From an uncultured Dehalococcoidia bacterium (GTDB taxonomy: Bacteria > Chloroflexota > Dehalococcoidia > Lucifugimonadales > UBA3495), in NCBI GenBank assembly GCA_951813535.1, contig OX638345.1:323029-387028 (forward strand): a DNA stretch of 64,000 nt, in the 5' to 3' direction. Below are positions 1 through 8,169 of this stretch, in pieces; position 1 is the stretch's first letter; each line of letters opens with the position of its first letter. The translations under genes and the position numbers were made by a program. The notes under the pieces were generated by a model, which worked only from the letters and a program-made list of their open reading frames with translations, ran no database searches and was not told the DNA's origin.

Positions 1-97
1 CCGCCCTGCCGCCGACGGCGGGCAATTAGCGCAAGATCCACCGCCAAAAAGGCGCGCCGATCGATAGCCGGGACACCTCGAATAGCCGGGACACCGC

Positions 98-766
98 ATG
101 ACCACCAGGTCGAAGGAACCAGCGGTCGCTGCTCAACCCGCTGCTGAAGCGTGCGCGGAACCCACCGGTTCCGTCGTGCTACGTCTTGATGCCCTGGGAT
201 TTGATTTTCGCGCCGTCGACTTCCCGACGCGGTTCATCGAGTTCTGCGAAGCCAATGACGACTACGACATGGAAGTTAACGAGGCCGGGGAGTTGGTAAT
301 TCTGCCTATGGTGGGTTTCAGGGGGAACCGACGGGAACATTACCTAAACGTCTTCATGGGCAACTGGGAAATGGCCAACGGAGGCGTCAGCGCCTCGCAG
401 ACCAGCCGGTTCCGTCTCGCATCCGGGGCAATCCGCGGACCCGACGCCGCCTGGATCACGCAGGAACGTTATGATGCCGCCACCGAGGAAGAACGCGAAA
501 CCGTCTTCCCCGGCGCGCCTGATTTCGTTGTCGAGATCAGATCCCGCACCGACAACCTTGCTCCATTGCAGCGCAAGATGCAGCTCTGGATGGACGGCGG
601 CGCTCGCCTGGGCTGGCTCATCGACCCGCCCAACCGTCGCGTCTACGTCTACCGCGCCGGCCAGCCGGAGCCGGAAGCGTTGGAAGACCCGGAGACCCTG
701 GACGGCGAGGAGGTTCTGCCGGGTTTCTCTTTCGGCGTGCGGCAGTACATCTTCGACATGCAATAG
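98..766 (+). CDS. Uma2 family endonuclease-like protein (copy 1)
   Basis: 222 aa. Uma2 proteins have a PD-(D/E)XK nuclease-like fold; their cellular role is not established. The family signature is visible as PDFVVEIRS near residue 148, followed by KMQLWMDGGARLGWLIDP, which matches the usual 'yl..Gv..vWliDp' helix and strand. Residues 1-25 are low complexity. The ATG at 98 has only a weak ribosome site. The next gene starts 12 nt downstream and is a close paralogue (nearly identical over the C-terminal two thirds), so this is a tandem duplication, probably one transcript. Family assignment is firm; nuclease activity is inference. Confidence 0.85.
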   Translation: MTTRSKEPAVAAQPAAEACAEPTGSVVLRLDALGFDFRAVDFPTRFIEFCEANDDYDMEVNEAGELVILPMVGFRGNRREHYLNVFMGNWEMANGGVSASQTSRFRLASGAIRGPDAAWITQERYDAATEEERETVFPGAPDFVVEIRSRTDNLAPLQRKMQLWMDGGARLGWLIDPPNRRVYVYRAGQPEPEALEDPETLDGEEVLPGFSFGVRQYIFDMQ

Positions 767-778
767 CCGACGCTTGCC

Positions 779-1453
779 ATGACCACAGCGCCCAAATCAC
801 CGGCTGCGCGCGGGTCGTCAGCATCTGCCACTGAACACAGCGCGGAACCGACCGGCTCCGTTGTGCTGCGTCTTGACGCTCTGGGCCTTGATTTTCGGGC
901 CGCCGATTTCCCGTCCCGGTTCATCGAGTTCTGCGAAGCCAACGACGACTACGAAATGGAAGTGAACGAGGCGGGGGAGTTGGTGATTCTGCCCATGGTA
1001 GGTTTCAGAGGCAACCGTCAGGAAACGGAGACGAACATTGAGTTGGGGATATGGCAGCGGGCCAACGGAGGAGTGAACGCCTCTCAGACCAGCCGGTTCC
1101 GCCTCGCATCCGGGGCAATTCGAGGACCCGACGCCGCCTGGATCACCCAGGAACGTTATGACGCCGCCACCGAGGAAGAGCGCGAGACCGTCTTCCCCGG
1201 CGCGCCTGACTTCGTCGTCGAGATCCGCTCCCGCACCGATAACCTTGCTCCATTGCAGCGCAAGATGCAGCTCTGGATGGACGGCGGCGCACGCCTGGGC
1301 TGGCTCATCGACCCGCCCAACCGTCGCGTCTACGTCTACCGCGTGGGACAACCAGAGCCGGAAGCGCTGGAAGACCCGGAGACGCTGGATGGCGAGGACG
1401 TACTTGCCGGCTTTTCCTTCCAAGTGCGACAGTACATCTTCGACATGCAATAG
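779..1453 (+). CDS. Uma2 family endonuclease-like protein (copy 2)
   Basis: 224 aa, tandem paralogue of the gene ending at 766. It shares the blocks MEVNEAGELVILPMVGFRG and PDFVVEIRSRTDN. The two proteins differ mainly in the first 25 residues and in a patch after GFRGNR (EHYLNVFMGNWEMANGGV against ETETNIELGIWQRANGGV). A GC-rich hairpin follows the stop codon directly and probably ends the two-gene transcript. Its function is as uncertain as that of copy 1. Confidence 0.85.
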   Translation: MTTAPKSPAARGSSASATEHSAEPTGSVVLRLDALGLDFRAADFPSRFIEFCEANDDYEMEVNEAGELVILPMVGFRGNRQETETNIELGIWQRANGGVNASQTSRFRLASGAIRGPDAAWITQERYDAATEEERETVFPGAPDFVVEIRSRTDNLAPLQRKMQLWMDGGARLGWLIDPPNRRVYVYRVGQPEPEALEDPETLDGEDVLAGFSFQVRQYIFDMQ

Positions 1454-1484
1454 GGCGGGTTAGAAACCCGCCCCAGTCTTTTGG
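1453..1484 (+). terminator. Rho-independent terminator after Uma2 pair
   Basis: A 9-bp perfect stem (GGGCGGGTT / AACCCGCCC, 1453-1461 with 1465-1473) and a 3-nt loop overlap the stop codon and are followed by cccagtctttt. A 13-bp direct repeat (GGATCCGATCCGT, twice) lies just downstream. Confidence 0.65.
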
Positions 1485-1517
1485 ATCCGATCCGTGGGAT
1501 CCGATCCGTTCCCGGCG

Positions 1518-2378
1518 TCAGCGTCCCGCGATCCTCCGTCCCTCTACCAGGCCTCCGGCTGTCCGTGTGGGCGCGGTGATCAGGATGCTGAACCCCTGCT
1601 CCAAGCGCATGGGGACCTCCTCAGCGGTGCAACCCACGGCGCAGGGCACTCCCGCGTTCTTGCAGGTCTCCAGGATCCGCAGCAGCATCTCCTGCACCTC
1701 GGGGTGGCCGGCGTTGCCCTTGTGACCCAGCGCGACGGACATGTCGCCCGGGCCGGCCCAGACGGCGCCGATGCCCTTGACCTGGCTCAGAATGTCCGGC
1801 AGGTTCCGCACGCCGGTGGGCTCCTCGACGATGCCCATGAGCAGCATGTTGCCGTCGGGGTCCAGGGGCCACAGGTCGGCGGCGTCGTAGTACTCGCCGG
1901 CGGAGAGTCCCCAATAGCGCGGCGCGATGCGCTGCCACCAGCCCCGCTCGCCGTGGGGCTCGAAGTCGGCCACGCCCGGCACCTGCGGATACCGCGCCGA
2001 CTGGACGGCGGACATTGCGCCTTCCACGGTGTCCAAGTGGGGGAGGATGAGGCCGTACACGCCGGTGTCCAGGGCCTGCTTGATGACCCACTGGTTCTGC
2101 TCGCGGGTGTTGGGCGGGATGCGCACCACGGGGGTGGGATCGGCCATGAGGCCACCGCCCTCGGCGACGCGCTTGCGGTTGAGCAGGAACTGGAGCGACG
2201 TGCGCAGGTTGTTGAAGGACAACCCTTCGTGCTCCATCTCGATCATCACCATGTCGTAGTCGGAATCGGCGAAGTACATCATCTCGTCCAGGTTGCCGTT
2301 CCAGATCAGGCCAGTGCCGAACACCGGCTTGCCCTCCTCCAGCAGCTGGATCACCTTGCTGTAGCGCGTGGTAGCCAT
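1518..2378 (-). CDS. HpcH/HpaI aldolase family protein
   Basis: 286 aa, full length for class II pyruvate-dependent aldolases of the HpaI type, which reversibly cleave 4-hydroxy-2-oxo acids with a divalent metal. Visible signatures are GVYGLILPHLDTVEGAM, the metal-ligand glutamate in LLMGIVEEPTGVRN, and AVWAGPGDMSVALG, which holds the second metal-ligand Asp. The ATG at 2378 follows AAGGAGTCAAAACC, a good ribosome site. It stands alone between convergent and co-directional Uma2 genes, so the physiological substrate cannot be read from context. Confidence 0.88.
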   Translation of the reverse strand: MATTRYSKVIQLLEEGKPVFGTGLIWNGNLDEMMYFADSDYDMVMIEMEHEGLSFNNLRTSLQFLLNRKRVAEGGGLMADPTPVVRIPPNTREQNQWVIKQALDTGVYGLILPHLDTVEGAMSAVQSARYPQVPGVADFEPHGERGWWQRIAPRYWGLSAGEYYDAADLWPLDPDGNMLLMGIVEEPTGVRNLPDILSQVKGIGAVWAGPGDMSVALGHKGNAGHPEVQEMLLRILETCKNAGVPCAVGCTAEEVPMRLEQGFSILITAPTRTAGGLVEGRRIAGR

Positions 2379-2483
2379 GGTTTTGACTCCTTGTCTTGCG
2401 GAAATACCCGGTTGAGATTGCCGCTACGAGCGCGGCAGCGCTTCGGCTGGCTGTTTCCACCATCCTGGGTTAGCCGAACCCAG

Positions 2484-3245
2484 CTATTGATTGCCCCGGC
2501 GGCGAAGTTCGCTTTCCAGTTCCCGAACACGCGCTTCGGCCTGCAGGCGGGCCTCGCGCTCTCGCTCGGCCTGGGCCTCAGTGCGCCCGATCTGGGCTTC
2601 CGCGCGGTCAGCCCGGTCGCGCTGGGACTCGTAGGTGGGGATGTGTTCCCCAGTGGCCGGGACGTACCAACCGAGGCTCCCGCTCTCCCAGCGCAAGTGC
2701 AGGTTCAAGACCGAGCTGTATCCCTGCAACGCGCCTCCGCCCAACTCCTCAATCTCCATCGGTTCATACCGCCCATCCACCAGCCGGTCGCCAGCCAACC
2801 GTGCCCCGTGATGTTCGCCGGTCTCGTCAAATCGCCAGTATTCCAGGATGCCAAACGCCGCGTAGTCATCCCGCTTTTCTCCGACGTCGGTTTGCGCGGT
2901 GCTCGGCGACGCCACTTCCAGCACGAAGTCCGGGGGCTTGCCCTGCTCCGCGATAACGTACGCGTTGCGCGCCCGGTAAGCGGCGGGGTCCACGCCAAAG
3001 GCGATGAGCAGGTCGGGCACACGCCGCTCGGTGGCAGGCGAACCAAGTTCCCGGATAATGTAGCGATCGGTAGTGACGAGGGTGGTGTCAGGATTGCCCA
3101 GGTATTGGGTGAGGAAGTGAGAGTTGCCGGGCTGGTGCACGTGGTCGTAGCTGGTCATCTCGTCAGGGTGGCGGGGTGGCGGGTCCGGCAATTGAAATTG
3201 AGACTGGCGAGCCAGTGATTCGGTGGTGCTATTGGCAGTCGTCAT
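2484..3245 (-). CDS. Uma2 family endonuclease-like protein with C-terminal coiled coil
   Basis: 253 aa using the ATG at 3245; a longer reading frame upstream would overlap the M16 peptidase gene and does not look coding. The core carries MTSYDHVHQPGNSHFLTQYLG and the signature PPDFVLEVASPST, then YAAFGILEYWRFDETGEH. The last 55 residues (ESQRDRADRAEAQIGRTEAQ onwards) are a charged coiled coil of the type often appended to this Uma2 subtype. It is a clear paralogue of the gene at 25518-26234, with the same domain order and coiled-coil tail. Confidence 0.83.
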   Translation of the reverse strand: MTTANSTTESLARQSQFQLPDPPPRHPDEMTSYDHVHQPGNSHFLTQYLGNPDTTLVTTDRYIIRELGSPATERRVPDLLIAFGVDPAAYRARNAYVIAEQGKPPDFVLEVASPSTAQTDVGEKRDDYAAFGILEYWRFDETGEHHGARLAGDRLVDGRYEPMEIEELGGGALQGYSSVLNLHLRWESGSLGWYVPATGEHIPTYESQRDRADRAEAQIGRTEAQAEREREARLQAEARVRELESELRRRGNQ

Positions 3246-3294
3246 GGGGCACCTGCAGGGTTGAGAAGCCGGTGAACATTCACGATTTCGTCGA

Positions 3295-4563
3295 TCACTT
3301 TCCGGCCAGCGCCGCCTCGAACCCCGCGGCATCCTCGTGGGGGCCCACTATCGCCAGACGAAAGGCGTCGGCGTCCACCAGCCGTTGGGCGGCGCGCAGC
3401 ACGTCGGCGGGGCCAACCGCGTCGATGCTGGCGGCGGTCTCGTCGGGCGTGGTGATCTCGTCCATCAGGAGTTCCTGCGAGGCCAGCCATGAGGCCACCG
3501 CGCGGGAGTCCTCCATGCGCATCAGCAGGCGGCCCTTGATGTACTCGCGCACCTTGTGCACCTCAGCCTTGGGCGGAGCGGTCAGCAGGCCCTCCAGCTC
3601 ACGCCGGGTCGCGGCGACGGCCTCGGCCGCGCGGGACGGCTCGGTGCCGCAGGACACGACCAGCGCGCCGCAGTCGCGGTAGCTGCTCAGCGAGCTGTGG
3701 CAGTCGTAAGTCAGCCCGAGGTTCTCCCGCAGGTTCTGGAACAGGCGGCTGCTCATGCCGTCGCCCAGCAGACCGTTGAGCACGGTGGCGGCGTAGCGGT
3801 CCGGGTCGTTCAGGGCGAAGCCGGGCAGGGCCAGGCAGATGCTGGTGTCCTCGGTAACCCGATTGTCCAGCAGGATGGCCGGCGCGTCCTGCGAGGAAGC
3901 TGACACCGGTTGCCAAGTCAAAGACTCGCCGGGGGCCCAGTCCTTTGTTGCGTCCGCGACGAAGCGCACCGCCTCGTCGTGGCCGATGGCGCCGGCGATG
4001 CCGATGACGGTGTTGTTCGGGCGGTACTGCCGTTCCATGTAGCGGCTGACGTCGTCCAGGCTGATGGCCGTCACCGACTCCGCGGTGCCGCCCACGTCCC
4101 GGCCCATGGCCTGGTCGGGCCACAGGGCGCGGTCGATGAGGAGATCGCACACCTGGGCCGGATAGTCGTTGGTCATCCGAAGCTCGTCAAGGATGACCTC
4201 CCGCTCCTTCTCCATTTCGGCGGGGTCCATGAGCGGGTTCAGGATCAGGTCGAAGATCACCGGCAGGGCGCGGTCGGCATGGACGCTGGCGACCTTGCAC
4301 CAGAAGGATGTCATCTCCCGGTCGGTGGCCGCGTTCATGATGCCGCCGACGCCCTCGACGGCCTCGGAGATCGCCAGGGCGGTGGGCCAACGCTGGGTAC
4401 CCTTGAAGGGCAGGTGCTCCAGGAAGTGGGACAGGCCGGCCAGCTCGTCCGGCTCGTAGCGCGACCCCGCACCCACCGATACGAACATGGAAACGCTGCG
4501 GGTGTGCGGCATCTCCGCCGTCAGCACCCGCAGCCCGTTATCGAGAACCGTCTTGCGGTACAT
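3295..4563 (-). CDS. M16 family zinc metallopeptidase
   Basis: 422 aa. The inverted zinc motif HFLEH (in LSHFLEHLPFKGT, near residue 50) is intact, and the downstream glutamate region follows (EVILDELRMTNDYPAQ). The second half has the usual GLGLTYDCHSSLSSYRDCG-like and ENLGLTY features of a two-domain M16B peptidase (mitochondrial processing peptidase/PqqL group). I chose the ATG at 4563, preceded by TAGGAGTTTG, over the TTG one codon earlier. Peptide processing or turnover is the likely role; the partner or substrate is unknown. Confidence 0.9.
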   Translation of the reverse strand: MYRKTVLDNGLRVLTAEMPHTRSVSMFVSVGAGSRYEPDELAGLSHFLEHLPFKGTQRWPTALAISEAVEGVGGIMNAATDREMTSFWCKVASVHADRALPVIFDLILNPLMDPAEMEKEREVILDELRMTNDYPAQVCDLLIDRALWPDQAMGRDVGGTAESVTAISLDDVSRYMERQYRPNNTVIGIAGAIGHDEAVRFVADATKDWAPGESLTWQPVSASSQDAPAILLDNRVTEDTSICLALPGFALNDPDRYAATVLNGLLGDGMSSRLFQNLRENLGLTYDCHSSLSSYRDCGALVVSCGTEPSRAAEAVAATRRELEGLLTAPPKAEVHKVREYIKGRLLMRMEDSRAVASWLASQELLMDEITTPDETAASIDAVGPADVLRAAQRLVDADAFRLAIVGPHEDAAGFEAALAGK

Positions 4564-4622
4564 CAAACTCCTAACTTTTCACAGTTGATCCGGCCCATGC
4601 CGGAATCCGGGAGTTCAACCCA

Positions 4623-4667
4623 CCAGCATCCGGTTCTGCTGGATTCCCGCGTGCGCAGGAATAACGG
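4623..4667. repeat. Two adjacent small hairpins, REP-like
   Basis: CCAGCA/TGCTGG (4623-4628 with 4637-4642) is followed directly by an ATTCCcGCG/CGCaGGAAT hairpin (4643-4662). The second resembles the widespread dispersed 'ATTCCCGCG..CGGGAAT' repeat. It lies between the MBL and M16 genes and has no U tract in either direction. Confidence 0.5.
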
Positions 4668-4694
4668 TTTTAGTTGGACACGCCGGGCGTTCGG

Positions 4695-5357
4695 CTAGGT
4701 GTTCAGCCAGTCCACGTCGCCCTGCAGGTCGGCGGGATGCGACTTGGACATGAACACGTCGTAGCGTCGCTTGGCCTCGGCGATGGTGGTGTTCTCGGGG
4801 CCGTGTCCGGGATAGACGTAGGTGTCGGCGGGCAGGGTGAGCAGCTTGGAGCTGATGCTGCCCAGCTCCTGCTGCAGGGCCTCGGGGCTGCGGGAGCGGC
4901 CGGGTCCGCCGGGGAACAGCGTGTCGCCGGAGAACAGGAACCCGCCCACGAGGTAGCAGGTGGAGCCGTCGGTGTGGCCCGGCGTGTGGATGCACTGGAT
5001 GGCGCGGTTGCCGAACTGCACGGTGTCGCCGTCGTTGAGCTGACGCTGCACCGGGCTGGGCGGCAGGTGGGCATCCAACTCGCCGATGGCGGCGGGAGCG
5101 CCGATGCTGCCGGTGATCTCGGTGTAGCCGGCCAGGTGGTCGCCGTGGCCGTGGGTCACCAGGATGGCCTGGACGTCAACGCCGGCCTCGCGGACCTCGT
5201 TGATCATCTTCTCGGGCTGGTCCGGCGTGTCGATGCACACGGCCTGGTTGGTCTCGGGACAGATGATGATGTAGCCGTTGTTGCCGAGGCTCCCCATGTT
5301 CTCAATCTTGTGGACGGTGACGTCGCCCGCCCCCTGCGCCTGATGATGAACTGGCAT
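4695..5357 (-). CDS. MBL-fold metallo-hydrolase (glyoxalase II-like)
   Basis: 220 aa. The full metallo-beta-lactamase-fold ligand set is visible: THGHGDH (HxHxDH), HTPGHTDGS, LFSGDTLF and VYPGHGP. The length and order fit the hydroxyacylglutathione hydrolase-like group, thioester hydrolases of the cytoplasm. The start at 5357 is supported by GGAGG spaced 8 nt from the ATG; an upstream in-frame ATG at 5405 lacks a ribosome site. The actual thioester substrate is not known. Confidence 0.88.
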   Translation of the reverse strand: MPVHHQAQGAGDVTVHKIENMGSLGNNGYIIICPETNQAVCIDTPDQPEKMINEVREAGVDVQAILVTHGHGDHLAGYTEITGSIGAPAAIGELDAHLPPSPVQRQLNDGDTVQFGNRAIQCIHTPGHTDGSTCYLVGGFLFSGDTLFPGGPGRSRSPEALQQELGSISSKLLTLPADTYVYPGHGPENTTIAEAKRRYDVFMSKSHPADLQGDVDWLNT

Positions 5358-5445
5358 GCTGCTGCCCTCCTGTGGGTCGTGGAAAATGTGCGAGCATTGT
5401 AACAAACCGGGAAACCGCTAACTGTCGCGCTGCGAGTTCGTCCGA

Positions 5446-5474
5446 TTGAATATATGTACCTCCTCACGTACAAT
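5446..5474 (+). promoter_or_regulatory. Sigma70-type promoter of the RelE/ParE-Phd operon
   Basis: -35 TTGAAT (5446-5451), a 17-nt spacer and -10 TACAAT (5469-5474), 30 nt ahead of the toxin ATG at 5504. Confidence 0.65.
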
Positions 5475-5485
5475 ACATCGTACGT
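5466..5485 (+). promoter_or_regulatory. Candidate operator palindrome over the -10 box
   Basis: The perfect 6-bp arms ACGTAC (5466-5471) and GTACGT (5480-5485) flank 8 nt and overlap the -10 element. A site like this is where a toxin-antitoxin complex would be expected to repress its own operon. Binding is inference. Confidence 0.5.
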
Positions 5486-5503
5486 CATCATTGGGCTTCG
5501 CGC

Positions 5504-5833
5504 ATGGCATGGGAAGTATCATTCACTGCAGCGGCACTGGAATCCCTGAAAGGCGTTTCAGACCGCAGAGTTCAACGGCTTATCGTCAGCCGCGCCCAAC
5601 AACTGGCAGAAGATCCGTACGTATTGGGCGCTCCCCTGCGGGATGAATTGAGAGGTCTGCGTTCCACACGCGCAGCAGGACAGCGTTACAGGATCATTTT
5701 TCGAATCGACGAGGAACGACGTTTGATCATTGTGGTTGCGGTCGGCATCCGTCGCGAAGGCCACCGCCACGACATCTACGCACTGGCACAAAGGCTGATA
5801 CGGTTAGGTTTGGTAGACCCACCTCAGGATTAG
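5504..5833 (+). CDS. RelE/ParE family toxin of a type II TA module
   Basis: 109 aa. The N-terminal WEVSFTAAALESLKGV and the central RGLRSTRAAGQRYRIIFRIDEERRLIIVVAVGIRREG are typical of the RelE/ParE fold (LRG..G.YRi.Yri....i.Vl.ighR). RelE members cleave mRNA on the ribosome and ParE members target gyrase; the sequence does not decide between them. The toxin gene comes first, with the Phd-like antitoxin starting 9 nt later, the reverse of the common order. Confidence 0.85.
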   Translation: MAWEVSFTAAALESLKGVSDRRVQRLIVSRAQQLAEDPYVLGAPLRDELRGLRSTRAAGQRYRIIFRIDEERRLIIVVAVGIRREGHRHDIYALAQRLIRLGLVDPPQD

Positions 5834-5842
5834 GAGATCATC

Positions 5843-6139
5843 ATGGCGTCGGCATGGGAAACTGGCACTGAGCACATCCCCATCGTCAAGGCAAGGGCGA
5901 TGCTGACCCAACTACCCGAATTACTGGCGGAGGAAAACCGAGCCGTTGCGCTGACACGCCGGGGCAAACCGGTGCTCGCCGTGATGCCGTGGGAATTGTT
6001 TGAATCCATCATAGATACCATGGAGATCATGGGCGATGCAGACATGATGGCGGCACTACGGCAGGGCATCAGGGACGTGCAGGAAGGCAACATCGTGTCG
6101 TTGGACGAAGTGAAGGCCGAGTTGGGGATCAACGATTGA
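5843..6139 (+). CDS. Phd/YefM family antitoxin
   Basis: 98 aa. The Phd/YefM N-terminal DNA-binding fold is recognisable in IVKARAMLTQLPELLAEENRAVALTRRGKPVLAVMPWELFESI (..ar..l..ll..v....v.itr.G.pvavl.p...yesl). The C-terminal half is the acidic toxin-binding part. It is preceded by TTAGGAGATCATC, a strong ribosome site, and is probably co-transcribed with the toxin upstream. Confidence 0.85.
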   Translation: MASAWETGTEHIPIVKARAMLTQLPELLAEENRAVALTRRGKPVLAVMPWELFESIIDTMEIMGDADMMAALRQGIRDVQEGNIVSLDEVKAELGIND

Positions 6140-6178
6140 GGCGATCAGACTTCAGCCTTGCCGATCGCTGGAAACCGG

Positions 6179-6652
6179 TCAGTTCCGGCGCCTCCGGATC
6201 AGGGATTGAACCGCCACTGCCCTGCGCTCCTCCACGCTGACTTGCGTGAAGCCGCGTATGGCCTCCTCGGCCCGGTCGATCCAGGTGTTAGCCAGGTCCA
6301 CATCAAAAGTTTGGGCGTGGTCGTAATCAGCCCGGTGTCTTACTTCCTGGAGTTGGGCGAACGCCTTAGCGAACTGCCTGGTCTCCGGTGAAAAGATGTG
6401 TTGATCCTGCTGCAATTGAGCTTTCGCGAGCCCGTGTTCAAGACCCCGGTATATGCGGTCCCAAGCGTGCTCAGATAGCTGGTTTTGAGGAATCCCCACA
6501 ACGCAGTTGGCATTGCTGGTTGCTAACGCGTGAAACATGGCGTAATACGCCGTGCTGATCGCTCGTCGCAATGCCTCTTCAGCCGGCCCGCCAGAGGGCG
6601 GAGGCGGAGCAACGAGAACCCGGCTGCTGGCTATCAACGCCTCCCAATTCAT
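6179..6652 (-). CDS. HEPN domain protein
   Basis: 157 aa, all helical. The block RRAISTAYYAMFHALATSN (residues 29-47) is the conserved first helix of the HEPN superfamily (many members are RNases or nucleotidyltransferase partners). The canonical RNase motif R-x4-6-H is not obvious; RHRADYDHAQTF in the C-terminal half (near 113-123) is the best candidate. The start codon overlaps the stop of the 110-aa gene upstream by 4 nt (ATGA), so the two are translationally coupled, as in HEPN toxin-antitoxin pairs. Confidence 0.72.
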   Translation of the reverse strand: MNWEALIASSRVLVAPPPPSGGPAEEALRRAISTAYYAMFHALATSNANCVVGIPQNQLSEHAWDRIYRGLEHGLAKAQLQQDQHIFSPETRQFAKAFAQLQEVRHRADYDHAQTFDVDLANTWIDRAEEAIRGFTQVSVEERRAVAVQSLIRRRRN

Positions 6653-6981
6653 GCCGAACGACTACCCGGCAAGGTTCCCGAATCGGCAGTGGCCTGTCCG
6701 TCAACCTCCTTGCGGTTCGTGTAAGAGATGGGCACCACATCGTCTATCCCGATGGCCACCAGTAACGGCTCTATTTCCAGATCGAACTCGTTGAGCATCC
6801 TTGGGCTGAGATTTTTCCTTTCCCCGTCGTAGAAGACGGTGACATGGACGATATCATTCTGCTCGCCCATCCAGATTTCGGACTTGACCTGACGCACACG
6901 GATGCTCTCCGGCAGACGCTTGGGCAGCTCCGTCCGCACGATTTCTGAAACTTTATCCAAGGTTTCTGACGATATGTTCAT
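6649..6981 (-). CDS. Small protein coupled to HEPN gene, unrecognised
   Basis: 110 aa, no family recognised. It has a helical N-terminus (ETLDKVSEIVRTELPKRLPE), then alternating strands (IRVRQVKSEIWMGEQNDIVHV), and ends in a polar tail. There is no nucleotidyltransferase GS-x10-DxD motif, so it is not an MNT antitoxin. A strong ribosome site (AAGGGGAACTC before ATG 6981) and a 4-nt overlap with the HEPN gene make it the likely partner, and possibly the antitoxin or substrate-binding subunit, of that HEPN protein. Confidence 0.6.
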   Translation of the reverse strand: MNISSETLDKVSEIVRTELPKRLPESIRVRQVKSEIWMGEQNDIVHVTVFYDGERKNLSPRMLNEFDLEIEPLLVAIGIDDVVPISYTNRKEVDGQATADSGTLPGSRSA

Positions 6982-7045
6982 GAGTTCCCCTTCCGTGCCG
7001 GAGCGATGCCGGCCAAGTTCACAACGTCAAGGCGCCTGAGCGCCC

Positions 7046-8164
7046 CTACCCGCCCAGGCGCGCCCGCATGCTGTCGGGCACCTGGCGGATGCGGCGGCTG
7101 AAGGCGGTGTCCCAGCGCATGGGGACCTGGCGGGCCGCCTCGGTGCACAGCGCGGCGCCGTTGAGGTAGTCGTCCCGGTGGATGTACTCGGCGGCGATGG
7201 AGCCGTCGTCGGCGCCGTTGTGGTAGTTGCCCAGTGGGAACGCGACGCCGGTGGAGCGGTAGCCCCAGGCGTTGAAAGCGCTGGCCTCGCAGACGCCGCC
7301 GCTCATCAGCTGGCGCTGGCAGCGGAAGTCGGGCTGGCTCGCCGTCAGGGTCTCGCGAGCGCGGATCAGGGCCGACTCGGCGTCGGCGTTGAAGGTGCTG
7401 CCGGCGTCGCCCACGCGGATCACCGGCCCGCCGCCGATCACCGCGCCCGGCAGGGTCCGCGACGACTCCAGCGACACCACCAGCGTGTCCAGAGGCAGGG
7501 TTCGGGCCTCGGCCAGCAGGCGCGCGCCCACCAGACCGACCTCCTCGGCGCGAGTGAACACGCCGTACACGTCGCCGGCCGACGGCTCACTGCGCAATGC
7601 CGACAGCGTCGCCAGGATACAGCCGCAGCCGGCCAGGTCGTCGGCGGCGCGCATCACGATGCGGTCGTCCTCAATGCTGAAGTCGGGCAGGTCGAACACC
7701 GCCGGCGACGGGATTGGCACGTCTTCATCGTCCGACCCGGTCAGCCGGATCTGCGCCTGACGCTCGCGCTCCTCGCCGTGGGGTCCCACGGTCTCGGCGG
7801 GGATGCGCCGGCCGCCGGTCAGGACGATGTGCAGCGGCACGCCGGCGACAAAGGACCCCGATGGCACGCCGCCCAGGGCCTTGCCGATGAGATAGTCGCC
7901 GTCGCGACCCACAATCTCGAAGCCGGGATGGTCCATGTGGGCCATCAGGGCGATGGGCGGGTGCTGCTCGGCGTCCGTGCCGGCGATGCGGGCGATGATG
8001 TTGCCGAAGTTGTCGGTGCGCCAGGACACGCCGATCTCGGTCAGGGCGCCCCGCACCGCAGTGGCGACGCCCTGCTCGTGGAAGGCCACGGCCGGCTGCG
8101 CTCCCAGGCGGGCCAGGAAATCCAGGGCGCGGGCGTTGTAGTCGTCAAGGTTGTTGGTGCTCAA
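7046..8164 (-). CDS. M42 family (deblocking aminopeptidase-like) metallopeptidase
   Basis: 372 aa. Metal-binding motifs are in place: ALMAHMDHPGF, MRAADDLAGCG (the bridging Asp) and FTRAEEVGLVGA (the EE pair). The C-terminal HNGADDGS can supply the last His. M42 enzymes are dinuclear-metal cytosolic aminopeptidases or endoglucanase-like peptidases. I prefer the TTG start at 8164, with AGAGGT 7 nt upstream and located 5 nt after the Uma2 stop; an ATG at 8197 would overlap the Uma2 gene and has no ribosome site. It is probably co-transcribed with that Uma2 gene. Confidence 0.85.
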   Translation of the reverse strand: MSTNNLDDYNARALDFLARLGAQPAVAFHEQGVATAVRGALTEIGVSWRTDNFGNIIARIAGTDAEQHPPIALMAHMDHPGFEIVGRDGDYLIGKALGGVPSGSFVAGVPLHIVLTGGRRIPAETVGPHGEERERQAQIRLTGSDDEDVPIPSPAVFDLPDFSIEDDRIVMRAADDLAGCGCILATLSALRSEPSAGDVYGVFTRAEEVGLVGARLLAEARTLPLDTLVVSLESSRTLPGAVIGGGPVIRVGDAGSTFNADAESALIRARETLTASQPDFRCQRQLMSGGVCEASAFNAWGYRSTGVAFPLGNYHNGADDGSIAAEYIHRDDYLNGAALCTEAARQVPMRWDTAFSRRIRQVPDSMRARLGG

Positions 8165-8169
8165 TTCGG

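Noticed and set aside
1-29. Tail of a plus-strand gene ending at TAG 27-29
   Set aside because: Only eight codons are visible and nothing supports coding over chance.
1494-3218. 574-codon plus-strand open frame opposite the HpaI aldolase and Uma2 genes
   Set aside because: It is an antisense frame kept open by high GC; it has no domain, no ribosome site and spans two genes with clear families on the other strand.
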